A stretch of DNA of 59,149 nt from Planctomycetota bacterium (lineage in GTDB: Bacteria; Planctomycetota; UBA1135; GCA-002686595). The notes beneath the pieces are model-generated. The model had not been told where the DNA came from. It saw only the letters and a program-made list of their open reading frames with translations, and searched no databases. The position numbers and the translations under genes were made by a program. The stretch lies in NCBI GenBank assembly GCA_002686595.1, contig NYXZ01000062.1, positions 1 through 59,149 of the forward strand, read 5' to 3'. Positions 1-7,484 of the stretch are shown here, piece after piece; position 1 is the stretch's first letter; every line of letters begins with the position of its first letter.

Positions 1-1190
1 AGTCCAAGATACTCTGGATCCAACAGCTCGGTCGCGGCCTGCGACGGGCAGACGGCAAAGGCCATCTGCGTGTTATCGACTACATCGGCAACCACCGTTC
101 CTTCCTAAATAGACCCAGTATTCTCTTCGGTCTTTCGCCGGGGGACGCCCATATCCGTGCCGCCCTTGCGCGGTACCAAGCGAGCGACTTTGAGCTCCCT
201 GCGGGTTGTGAGGTCACGTACGACCTGGAGTCCATCAACATCCTGGAAGCCCTGCTCTCGCCGCCTACGAAGGACGAGGCGCTGCGCAGCTACTACACCG
301 ATTACGTGGGCCATGCTGGCAGCCGGCCGACGGCGATCGATGCCTACCACGACAACTACAACCCCGGGACCCTGCGATCAACGTACGGCAGCTGGCCTGG
401 TTTTGTGCAGGCAATGGGTGGCTTCAGTCCGGAGGAAGAGGAGCTGTTTTCCACCGCCGCCGCCCGAGGACTCTTGCTGGAGCTCGAAACCACAAGACTC
501 AACAAGTGCTTCAAGGCGGTTGTCCTGCTTGCGGCCCTCAACCTGAATGGGCTTCCTGGCAGCACGGCCATCGACGCACTACAAGCAGAGGTCCGGCGCA
601 TCGTCACCCGCGTTGATGTTTTTGCTAGGGAGTTTGGCCAAACTGATGATCCCCCGCGCGATCTCAAGGCGCTCTTGGTCAAATGGCCAATCAGCCACCT
701 CATCGGGACCGGAGCGGGTGCGGGCAGTGCCTACTTCAATTATCGGGGTGGTCACCTTGAGGTGTCCATTGAGCTCACCAATGACCAGGTTCCGCTGTTC
801 CACGATTGGGCCCGCGAGCTCCTCGATTGGCGTCTAGCCGCCTATCTGGATCGCCCCAAGGTTCTCGTAGCGACATCCCCAGGGGCTCTCCCCATCGCCT
901 GCAATGTCAGCCATATCAGTGGCCGCCCCATGTTGTTTTTCCAACAGGGCCGCGACAAGCGCGAGGACATCCCCGAGGGCCCGACTCCGATTCACATCAA
1001 TAACAACGACTACATCGCAGAGTTCAGGAAGATCGACGTAGCTGTGGTTCACAAGGACGGCGACAAAACCAACCTTCTGCCCAAGATCCTCCTTGACTGG
1101 TTCGGCCCTGACACTGGCAAACCCGGCACCCGATTCATGACGCAGTTCCGCAGAGAAGGGGAGCTGTTGATACTCGAACCAAGACCCTAA
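1..1190 (+). CDS. Superfamily 2 DEAD/DEAH-type helicase, C-terminal part (5' truncated by window edge)
   Basis: The reading frame is open from base 3 and runs off the left edge, so the ATG at 306 is internal. The first residues contain QQLGRGLRR followed by VIDYIGNHRSFL, which matches helicase motif VI (QxxGRxxR) and the segment after it in ResIII/UvrB-like superfamily 2 helicases. About 350 residues follow without a motif I can name; they may be a substrate or nuclease-associated domain. Such helicases are common in restriction and phage-defence loci, but the neighbours that would decide this lie outside the window. Its codons end in A or T more often than in the genes downstream, which hints at horizontal acquisition. 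The helicase call is good; a defence role is a guess. Confidence 0.75.
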   Translation, partial: SKILWIQQLGRGLRRADGKGHLRVIDYIGNHRSFLNRPSILFGLSPGDAHIRAALARYQASDFELPAGCEVTYDLESINILEALLSPPTKDEALRSYYTDYVGHAGSRPTAIDAYHDNYNPGTLRSTYGSWPGFVQAMGGFSPEEEELFSTAAARGLLLELETTRLNKCFKAVVLLAALNLNGLPGSTAIDALQAEVRRIVTRVDVFAREFGQTDDPPRDLKALLVKWPISHLIGTGAGAGSAYFNYRGGHLEVSIELTNDQVPLFHDWARELLDWRLAAYLDRPKVLVATSPGALPIACNVSHISGRPMLFFQQGRDKREDIPEGPTPIHINNNDYIAEFRKIDVAVVHKDGDKTNLLPKILLDWFGPDTGKPGTRFMTQFRREGELLILEPRP

Positions 1191-1210
1191 GACTGCCGCC
1201 GCGAACACTC

Positions 1211-1227
1211 GCCTCCGCTTTGGAGGC
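1211..1227 (+). terminator. Weak terminator-like hairpin after the helicase gene
   Basis: GCCTCC and GGAGGC form a 6 bp stem with a 5-base loop about 20 bases after the helicase stop. There is no clean T tract behind it, so it is only a candidate. Nothing else is visible in the gap up to 1427. Confidence 0.3.
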
Positions 1228-1427
1228 TAGGCAGCTTTGATTCTCATCGATCTCTGCGCTGATCTCACAGACGACTAGGGTGAGGGATGGAGGACGTGGC
1301 ATCAGGCCCTCCCCGAACAGTATGAGCACCGCCCTGGGGACGGAGCTCTCTCTCTCGGCCCAGCCCCCTTAGGTGTGGATTGCGTTCGACTAGGCAACTG
1401 CCGCCGCCTTTCTCCGGCACCCTCCCC

Positions 1428-2054
1428 CTAGAAGCCGTAGCCCACGGGTCCGTGGCCCGGTACAGATACATAGCCCTGGGTGTTGGAGGCGTTGCTGTTT
1501 CCAGCGCTGAAGCTGCTGCTCCAGAAGTTGTCGCCGCCTCCGGCGCTGCGGGCCTGGCCGGCGCGGGCGGCGGCGTGCAGATTGCCTAGGGTGTAGGGGC
1601 TGCCTTCGAAGCCTACGTTTCCGGCGGCGTCGAACCAGTAGCGCCCGGGCTGGGCTTGTGCTCCGATCAGGGCGCTGATGTAGAAGACCTCTTGGGCAGT
1701 CAAACGGCGACCGTTGAACCAGATGGATGACTGGCCCGCAGAGGCGTATTCCGATGCCTGGCCGAAGTTGTGGCCGGGGTACATGAAGCCGGCCGGGGGT
1801 TGGCCGCTGGCGCCGTAGAGGCCGCTGATCTGGTCGTACCAGTAATCCCCGGCCATGGGGGCGGCGCCGTAGGCGTGCTGGAACTCATTGATTTGGTTTT
1901 GATCCATGGCCATGCCATTGATGAACACGTGTCCTTCCTGGCCCGACGGCTCAAGGCCCCCTTGGTAGGGCGGGTATTGGCCATAGTCGTCTGAGGCGCA
2001 ACTACAGGAGGCCGCTGCGAGGGTGATCAACAAGGTGTGGATGATGTTCTTCAT
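1428..2054 (-). CDS. Putative lipoprotein with two YW[YF]D repeats
   Basis: A 208-residue protein of unknown function. The start at 2054 gives a short signal peptide with a lipobox-like AAAS-C ending at Cys17, whereas an upstream in-frame start would bury the signal. The mature part holds two related segments, about residues 43-100 and 111-160. Each begins with a hydrophobic-NG pair (FING, FNG) and contains a G-x-YW-[YF]-D core (69-74, 137-142) and a Gly/Pro-rich end. The C-terminus is rich in Gly, Ser and Asn. It is probably anchored at the outer membrane or cell surface. It stands alone between the helicase tail and the DsrE-like gene. I do not recognise a named family with certainty. Confidence 0.7.
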   Translation of the reverse strand: MKNIIHTLLITLAAASCSCASDDYGQYPPYQGGLEPSGQEGHVFINGMAMDQNQINEFQHAYGAAPMAGDYWYDQISGLYGASGQPPAGFMYPGHNFGQASEYASAGQSSIWFNGRRLTAQEVFYISALIGAQAQPGRYWFDAAGNVGFEGSPYTLGNLHAAARAGQARSAGGGDNFWSSSFSAGNSNASNTQGYVSVPGHGPVGYGF

Positions 2055-2306
2055 GGCTTCTCGGGGGTTAGGGACTGGACTGTGAGCTGGAACGGCCTGT
2101 GGGGCTCTCGGCAACAGGGCATCCCCGGTTTTCCCGCGGGGAATATGACATTCAGAGAGGGTAAACACGCAATCGGTCAAACCGGGAGATCGACTCGGGA
2201 CACATGCCCTGTGGCCCCCTTACGGGTCATAGGGCGTCCGACGATGAAACTCTGGGGAGCCGCGTCGGGCGCCTACCTTTTTTCGAACCGTGTTGGACGG
2301 GCCGTA

Positions 2307-2633
2307 TTAGATGGTCACGACCTTGGCGGCCCCATCGATCTCAGCCAGGATGGTATCCATGGTTGAGGGGTCCACGCCTGGCGGTGTGAGGCCGTAATGC
2401 TTGAGGCAGGTGCCGCAGGGCAGTAGGTCGACGCCGTTTTCCTGGATCAGGGTGAGTTCGGCGAGGACCGGGGAATCCGGGGCCAGGAGCTTCACGCCGG
2501 CGTTGTAGAGGCAGATGGCGGTGAGGTCGGTGAGGGCGCCGCTCTTTTGGAGGAGCGTTTTGAGGATGCGGTGGCCCAGGGCTGAATCGCCGTGGCCCAT
2601 GGAGTCGTTGTTCAGGATGAGGACGGTGGTCAT
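2307..2633 (-). CDS. DsrE/YedF-like sulfur-relay family protein
   Basis: A complete 108-residue cytoplasmic protein. It begins TTVLILNNDSMGHGD, has the pattern of a small Rossmann-like DsrE/DsrF domain, and carries LPCGTCLKHYG near residues 72-82, matching the conserved Cys region of the C-terminal domain of YedF-like proteins. Members carry sulfur or selenium as persulfide, or are of unknown function. No TusA-like partner or selenium gene lies next to it, so its client pathway cannot be inferred. The ATG at 2633 gives the usual length for the domain. Confidence 0.8.
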   Translation of the reverse strand: MTTVLILNNDSMGHGDSALGHRILKTLLQKSGALTDLTAICLYNAGVKLLAPDSPVLAELTLIQENGVDLLPCGTCLKHYGLTPPGVDPSTMDTILAEIDGAAKVVTI

Positions 2634-3000
2634 GGGCGGGTGGTTTGGGAGGCTTGGGGAGTGGAGGGGGTTGTGCCGCGGGCGGGGGAAGGTGGTTGGC
2701 AGTGGGGTCGGCGGGGGGGTATTGGGAAGGCGGGGGGGATTTATTGGGAATCGGTGGCGACCTTGGAGGGATCTGCAAGTCTCCCAGGGCGGGTGGGGGC
2801 TAGGGATGGTCGACCTGACACTGGCCAGTTAAGCACCAGCCAACACGCCACACCACACCAATCCCTCCCACTAGCCCTTACCCCCAACCGGCCTACTCGA
2901 CCGGCCCACTCGGCCAACCCTGCCAACTCGGCCAACCCTGCCCACTCGGCCTGCCCTACCCACCCGGCCAACTCGGCCCGCCAGGCCCACCAGGCCCACC
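2634..3000. repeat. Gene-free, C-rich region with degenerate tandem repeats
   Basis: There is no convincing gene between the DsrE-like and TlpA-like genes. The part 2880-3003 is a degenerate minisatellite built from short units such as ACTCGGCCAACCCTGCC; one unit of about 20 bases repeats almost exactly around 2912-2951. The part 2640-2760 is G-rich. Reading frames here are low-complexity artefacts (runs of Pro, or of Trp-Ala-Gly). Confidence 0.6.
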
Positions 3001-3597
3001 CTACTTCGCCGAGCCCACCGCGCGTTCCACGGCCCGATCAAACTCCTCGTGCGCCGGGTGGCCCGACCAAATCTCGGCTCCGGCGCGATCGAAAACAAAC
3101 GCCTTGGGAATGCCGGTCACGCCCCAGGCCTTGCCCGTCGCGCCAGCGGTGTCCAGGCCGATGGCATAGGGCATCTTGAAGCGTTCGACGAACGCTGCGA
3201 TCTTTCCGCTCTCCCCTGCCCCGCGGCTGGAGTGGATGCCGAGGACGACCAGGCCGCGGTCGGCGTATTGTTCGGCGGTTTTCACCAGGTGGGGCGTGGA
3301 CTTCACGCAGGGCGGGCACCAGGTTGCCCAGAACTCGACGACCACGGGCTTGCCGCGCAGGGCGGCGAGGGTGGGGGATTCGCTGGTGTTGGTCCAGCCG
3401 CTGACGGAGATCACTTTGGAGCTCGGGGCAGTCTCTGTGGCTTCCCCCATTGCTGTCTCCCCCATTGAGGAGGCGCCCGCCGCAGCCTCGCCGCCCATGC
3501 CTGGTTCATGGCTGGCCTCCGAGCGTGAGATCTCTGCGGTGCACCCGCTCATGGTGACCAGGAGGACGAGGCTGGAGATGCTGGTTAGGAGTCGCAT
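3001..3597 (-). CDS. TlpA/ResA-like thioredoxin-fold lipoprotein
   Basis: A 198-residue exported thiol-disulfide oxidoreductase. The start at 3597 yields a signal peptide with lipobox TMSG-C (Cys19), then a low-complexity Ala/Gly/Met/Glu linker (about 30-60), then a thioredoxin fold with the WCPPC active site (Cys94, Cys97) in the context EFWATWCPPC. GIPKAF supplies the conserved cis-Pro region. Proteins of this type reduce apocytochrome c or other disulfides on the outer face of the membrane. NapB at 56771 is one possible c-type client in this genome, but no cytochrome maturation genes are nearby. The gene is transcribed away from the sulfatase, with a 169-base shared upstream region. Confidence 0.88.
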   Translation of the reverse strand: MRLLTSISSLVLLVTMSGCTAEISRSEASHEPGMGGEAAAGASSMGETAMGEATETAPSSKVISVSGWTNTSESPTLAALRGKPVVVEFWATWCPPCVKSTPHLVKTAEQYADRGLVVLGIHSSRGAGESGKIAAFVERFKMPYAIGLDTAGATGKAWGVTGIPKAFVFDRAGAEIWSGHPAHEEFDRAVERAVGSAK

Positions 3598-3766
3598 GCT
3601 GTTGAGGCTGGTTCCTGAGTGGGTTGTGGTAGCGGGGACTGATGTGTTGGGGCCGGTTCTCGGGGGCCCCAGATCGCTGGTGCAGGGCGCTGCCATTCTA
3701 GCGAGAATCGGGACACCACAGGCAATGTCGTTTCGAACGCCGGCAACACCCCCTATCCTGGGGGCC

Positions 3767-5239
3767 ATGCGCTTATCACCCTGGCCTCTGCTCTTGCTTC
3801 TCTGCGCCTGCGCCGCGACTCCGCGGCGGGCGCCGAATATCATCTACATCCTGGCCGATGATCTCGGCTACGGCGAACTCGGCTGTTATGGCCAGGAGAA
3901 GATCCGCACTCCTCGCTTGGATACCTTGGCGGCCGAGGGCATGCGGTTTACGCGCCACTACTCGGGCAGCGCGGTCTGCGCGCCTGCCCGTTGCTCCTTG
4001 CTCACGGGAATGCACCAAGGCCATGCTTCCATCCGGGGCAACGACGAGGTCGGTTCCCGGGGCGATGTCTGGCGCGACCCTGAACTGGAGGGGCAGCGAC
4101 CGATGCCGGCGAGCGATGTGACCGTGGCCGAGCTGCTCAAGCAGGCGGGCTATGCCACGGCAGCCATCGGCAAGTGGGGACTCGGCTGGATGGGCTCCAG
4201 CGGAGACCCACTGAGTCAAGGTTTCGACTTGTTCTTCGGCTACAACTGCCAGCGCATCGCCCATAGCTACTACCCGGTTTTCCTTTGGCGCAATCACGAC
4301 AAGGTCTACCTCGACAACGACTTCACCTACCCCCATGAAAAACTTCCCGCGGGTTTGAAGCCGGAGAACCCCGCCAGCTATGAGCGTTACTCCAGCCGCG
4401 ACTACGCCATGGATCGCATGACGGAAGAAGCACTTTCGTTCGTGCGCGCCAACGCCGAGCGCCCGTTCTTCCTCTACCTGCCCTATCCCGTTCCCCACGT
4501 GGCCTTGCAGGTACCGGAGGACTCCCTCGCGGAATACGAAGGGGCCTTCCCGGAAACTCCCTACACCGGCGGCAAGGGCTACCTCCCCCACCACACGCCC
4601 CGCGCCGCCTATGCAGCCATGATTACGCGTATGGACCGCGACATTGGGCGCCTGCTGGACCTCTTGGATGAGTTGGAGTTGACTGATGACACGCTGGTGG
4701 TTTTCACCAGCGACAATGGCCCAACCTATGCGGGCGGCGTGGACTATGAGTTCTTCAAGAGTGCCGGAGAACTGCGCGGGCTCAAGGGGTCGCTCTTCGA
4801 GGGAGGCGTGCGCGTTCCCATGCTGGCTCGCTGGCCCGGGCAGATACCCGCGGGCAGCGAGAGCGATCATCTCAGCGCGCACTGGGATGTGTTGCCCACG
4901 CTCTGCGCCGTGGCCGGAATGGAAGCCCCTGATGAAGTGGACGGCATCTCTTTCTTGCCCACGCTGCTGGAACAGGGCGAGAACCAGGACCAGCATGCTT
5001 CGCTTTACTGGGAGCACGCCCGGCGCTGGCAGGCGGCCATCGAAGGTCCCTGGAAGGCCGTGCGGCGTAAACCTGGTGAGGCGCTGATGCTCTTCAACCT
5101 AGAGTCGGACCCGGCGGAGAAGCACAACTTGGCCGATGACAATCCAGATCTCGTGACGCACTTCGAGGAGCTCTTCGCCAACTCCCGCACACAGTCGGAG
5201 CACTTCTCCCTACAGGCGCCAAAGAAAGAGAACGGGTAG
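3767..5239 (+). CDS. Exported sulfatase (arylsulfatase family, formylglycine-dependent)
   Basis: A 490-residue S1-type sulfatase. The start at 3767 gives a signal peptide rich in Leu and Cys with a lipobox-like LLCAC. The conserved metal-binding start NIIYILADDLGYGELGCYG follows. The formylglycine motif CAPAR is at Cys71-Arg75 (CxPxR), so it needs a formylglycine-generating enzyme, which is not in this window. TSDNGP holds the second metal-binding Asp/Asn pair. The C-terminus has the usual PWKAVRR...LFNLESDPAEKHNLA region. The substrate is probably a sulfated polysaccharide or glycoconjugate; the exact sulfate ester cannot be told from the sequence. A MITE-like repeat begins 31 bases after its stop. 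Confidence 0.93.
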   Translation: MRLSPWPLLLLLCACAATPRRAPNIIYILADDLGYGELGCYGQEKIRTPRLDTLAAEGMRFTRHYSGSAVCAPARCSLLTGMHQGHASIRGNDEVGSRGDVWRDPELEGQRPMPASDVTVAELLKQAGYATAAIGKWGLGWMGSSGDPLSQGFDLFFGYNCQRIAHSYYPVFLWRNHDKVYLDNDFTYPHEKLPAGLKPENPASYERYSSRDYAMDRMTEEALSFVRANAERPFFLYLPYPVPHVALQVPEDSLAEYEGAFPETPYTGGKGYLPHHTPRAAYAAMITRMDRDIGRLLDLLDELELTDDTLVVFTSDNGPTYAGGVDYEFFKSAGELRGLKGSLFEGGVRVPMLARWPGQIPAGSESDHLSAHWDVLPTLCAVAGMEAPDEVDGISFLPTLLEQGENQDQHASLYWEHARRWQAAIEGPWKAVRRKPGEALMLFNLESDPAEKHNLADDNPDLVTHFEELFANSRTQSEHFSLQAPKKENG

Positions 5240-5270
5240 CGACTGGCACCGTGTTGCCAGGAGACACCCC

Positions 5271-5462
5271 CTAGGAGTTCGTTGAAAAAGTCCCGTCGCG
5301 AGGCGAGGCCATCGGCGGCGAGACAAGGATGGCGCAGGCGAGACGGCGGAAGCGGCCCTGCTGGGCCGCTGAGCACGGCTCGACGAGCCTGACGTCACCC
5401 TCGCCGCCGTCGATGACTTCGATGGCATTGCCGTAGTATGGAACCAATCAACAAGCTCCTGG
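5271..5462 (+). mobile_element. MITE-like element, copy 1 (192 bp)
   Basis: The 5' end CTAGGAGTTCGTTGA and the 3' end TCAACAAGCTCCTGG form an imperfect terminal inverted repeat with 12 of 15 positions matching. Inside are GCCATCGGCGGCGAG, which pairs with CTCGCCGCCGTCGATG further on, and a perfect hairpin AGCGGCCC-TGCT-GGGCCGCT (5351-5370). The block GTTGAAAAAGTCCCGTCGCG recurs at copy 3 and, with a small change, at copy 2. No coding capacity is seen, so it would be mobilised in trans if at all. Confidence 0.65.
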
Positions 5463-5593
5463 CTTCAGCTGTCCCGCGCCCTGCCAACGACCCCACCAGG
5501 AGCCCCACGCGGCCCTTCCCGCGCACATTCTGGCCCGCGCCCTATACTGGATCACACCGAAAGCCAGGAGCTCAACGCGCCTCGGACCCAGCC

Positions 5594-6241
5594 ATGCCTT
5601 CACCTCTTTCCATTCTCCGCGGCGAACTCGGACTCGCCGGATCTCTGGCGGTCCTGATGGGCTGCCTGGGGCGGCGCCTGGGAGGCGAGCCATATCGAGG
5701 CACGGCCGTTCCCGCCGATCGGCTGGAAGACAACGGTCGCCGCCTGGCGCGCTGGGCGCTCTTGCTCCACCGGGAGTTGGCTTCGCGCCTGGGCGCCGCC
5801 GAAGGCCTGGCCCTGGCCACGCGGATGTGTGTCGCCGGCAGCGTCGCGGACCTGCGCCGCCGCCTGGGCAACCCCGATGCCGATGCCTTTGCCGATCTGG
5901 ATGAAGCGGGCCGCCGTCAACAAGTCCGCACCTGGGTCGATTCCTTTCCCAATGCGGACGCCACCATCGAACGATGCGAACCGCAGCGGGTGTCTTTCAC
6001 CGTGCGGCGCTGCTCCCTGGTCGAGGCCTGTGCCGCCGCCGGACAGACGGAACTGGCGGCCGCATTCTGCGAGGGCGACAGCCTCTTCTTCCCTTCTCTC
6101 TCGCCTCCCATTGAGATCGAGCGCAGCCAGACCATCGCCACCGGCGGTTCCATCTGCGATTTCCGCCTGTGCCTGGAGTCACCACTACCGGCTGCGGGCC
6201 GGCCTTCCTCCCGACCTGAACCCGCCGAGGCTACCGTATGA
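5594..6241 (+). CDS. ATC-hydrolase-like protein (L-2-amino-thiazoline-4-carboxylic acid hydrolase family)
   Basis: A 215-residue cytoplasmic protein. The C-terminal half has the family pattern: FTVRRCSLVEAC, then ELAAAFCEGD, then ERSQTIATGGSICDFRL, with conserved Cys, Asp and a final Gly/Cys/Phe signature. The founding enzymes open the ring of 2-amino-thiazoline carboxylate to release a cysteine precursor, but most members have unknown substrates. The start at 5594 is preferred because the upstream in-frame stretch lies partly inside the MITE-like element and looks non-coding. Its TGA overlaps the ATG of the next gene (ATGA), so the two are translationally coupled. Confidence 0.72.
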   Translation: MPSPLSILRGELGLAGSLAVLMGCLGRRLGGEPYRGTAVPADRLEDNGRRLARWALLLHRELASRLGAAEGLALATRMCVAGSVADLRRRLGNPDADAFADLDEAGRRQQVRTWVDSFPNADATIERCEPQRVSFTVRRCSLVEACAAAGQTELAAAFCEGDSLFFPSLSPPIEIERSQTIATGGSICDFRLCLESPLPAAGRPSSRPEPAEATV

Positions 6242-7344
6242 AGATCCTTTCCCTGTACCTGACTGGGTTCTCGATCTGCCTAGCAACTGCCAGCGCCGCG
6301 CCTCAGTTCAACGATGCGGGGAGTGACGCCGCGTATGTGTGGAACGGCTTCGAACACAGTTGGGGCTACAACCACCGCGCCGCCCGCCTGGGAGATGGCA
6401 TCACGGACCAGAGCTCCGATGGCTCGCTTTGCCAGGCGACATTACTGCACACCTCGGCTTCTGGCCTGGGGCCGGACACGGCGGAATTCACCAGCCACTT
6501 CACCGAGCTCAGCGCCAGCCCGGTGCGCTTCGCCTCCGTCGAAGTGCCGTTGCGCCTGACCGGCGACGAAGGCGCCACGCTCTTTGCCTGGAGCCGTGTG
6601 GACTTTCCCACTGGTTCGCAACCGGTCGCGGCTCTGGCCATCTTGAATGGCTTCGACATGCTGGCGCGGGGCTCGTCGGACAAGCTGAAATCTCTGGACC
6701 TGGCTGTCGGGCCGACGCGCATCGCCAACGACGGCACACTCTCCTGTGCTGCCGGCGTACGCCTAAACGCCGGCTGTGATTCCCTGGAGTGCCCACCGCT
6801 TGATCAAACCGTGGACATGGATGTCTTCTTGGAAGTGCTCTTCGTGTATACGGAAGATGCCTCCGCCCTGGCGGCCACCACCAAACGGGTCAGCACTGAT
6901 CTTCACTGGGACACTCGCACGGAAATCTTCCCGACAACGGTGGTCGACACAATCACTGGCCAGGACCAAGGAGCCTTTCCCACCGCCGCCCTGGGCCTGC
7001 GCTCGCTACACCTTTCCCTTGACTCCTGGCATCACATGCTTGAGTGGCGCGCCCAGGTGACGCCGACCGCCTATGACGCCGCCAATGGCCAGCTGCAGTA
7101 TTCCCACACCCTCTTCTTCAAACAGTGGGCTCAAGGCATGCGCTGGAGCCACCCGCCCGCCTCACTCTTGGCCCAACGCACCGCCGGCTCCGGCACCGTG
7201 GGCGCCAATCTGGTACTGATTCAACTGCAGCAGGGTGCCGCCCATGCTTCAACGCGTTCGGGCAGCATCGCTTGGCCCGGATGGAACCTGCCGCCAGATG
7301 ACCCCGCGGCTGTTTCAGCCGTGCAAGCGTCCTTCACCTACTAA
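6238..7344 (+). CDS. Secreted protein of unknown function, coupled to the ATC-hydrolase-like gene
   Basis: A 368-residue protein with a clear signal peptide (MKILSLYLTGFSICLATASA, cleavage near residue 21). The mature chain is soluble, with no membrane segment, and is rich in beta-type sequence. It contains Cys residues around 172-185 (SCAAG...CDSLECPP) that could form disulfides. I recognise no catalytic motif or named domain. The ATGA overlap with the preceding gene implies co-expression, yet one protein looks cytoplasmic and this one exported, so a direct shared reaction is not obvious. Possibly a structural or binding protein of the envelope. Confidence 0.75.
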   Translation: MKILSLYLTGFSICLATASAAPQFNDAGSDAAYVWNGFEHSWGYNHRAARLGDGITDQSSDGSLCQATLLHTSASGLGPDTAEFTSHFTELSASPVRFASVEVPLRLTGDEGATLFAWSRVDFPTGSQPVAALAILNGFDMLARGSSDKLKSLDLAVGPTRIANDGTLSCAAGVRLNAGCDSLECPPLDQTVDMDVFLEVLFVYTEDASALAATTKRVSTDLHWDTRTEIFPTTVVDTITGQDQGAFPTAALGLRSLHLSLDSWHHMLEWRAQVTPTAYDAANGQLQYSHTLFFKQWAQGMRWSHPPASLLAQRTAGSGTVGANLVLIQLQQGAAHASTRSGSIAWPGWNLPPDDPAAVSAVQASFTY

Positions 7345-7484
7345 GCCCGCCCCTGATTCCCAGGCCTTGATGTAGAATCTGGTTGCGGCGTGCGGTTCGC
7401 CTACGGGTTATTTTTCCAATGAGCTTGGCGGCTGCCTGCGAACCAAGACGCCTGGAGCAGAGGCCGCCTCTCCCCACCACGGCC

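Noticed and set aside
3176-3766. Upstream extension of the sulfatase reading frame
   Set aside because: It would run antisense through the TlpA-like gene and displace the signal peptide that starts at 3767.
3776-5017. 413-codon open frame on the minus strand
   Set aside because: Antisense to the sulfatase gene, which has full catalytic motifs; the minus frame has no family signature.
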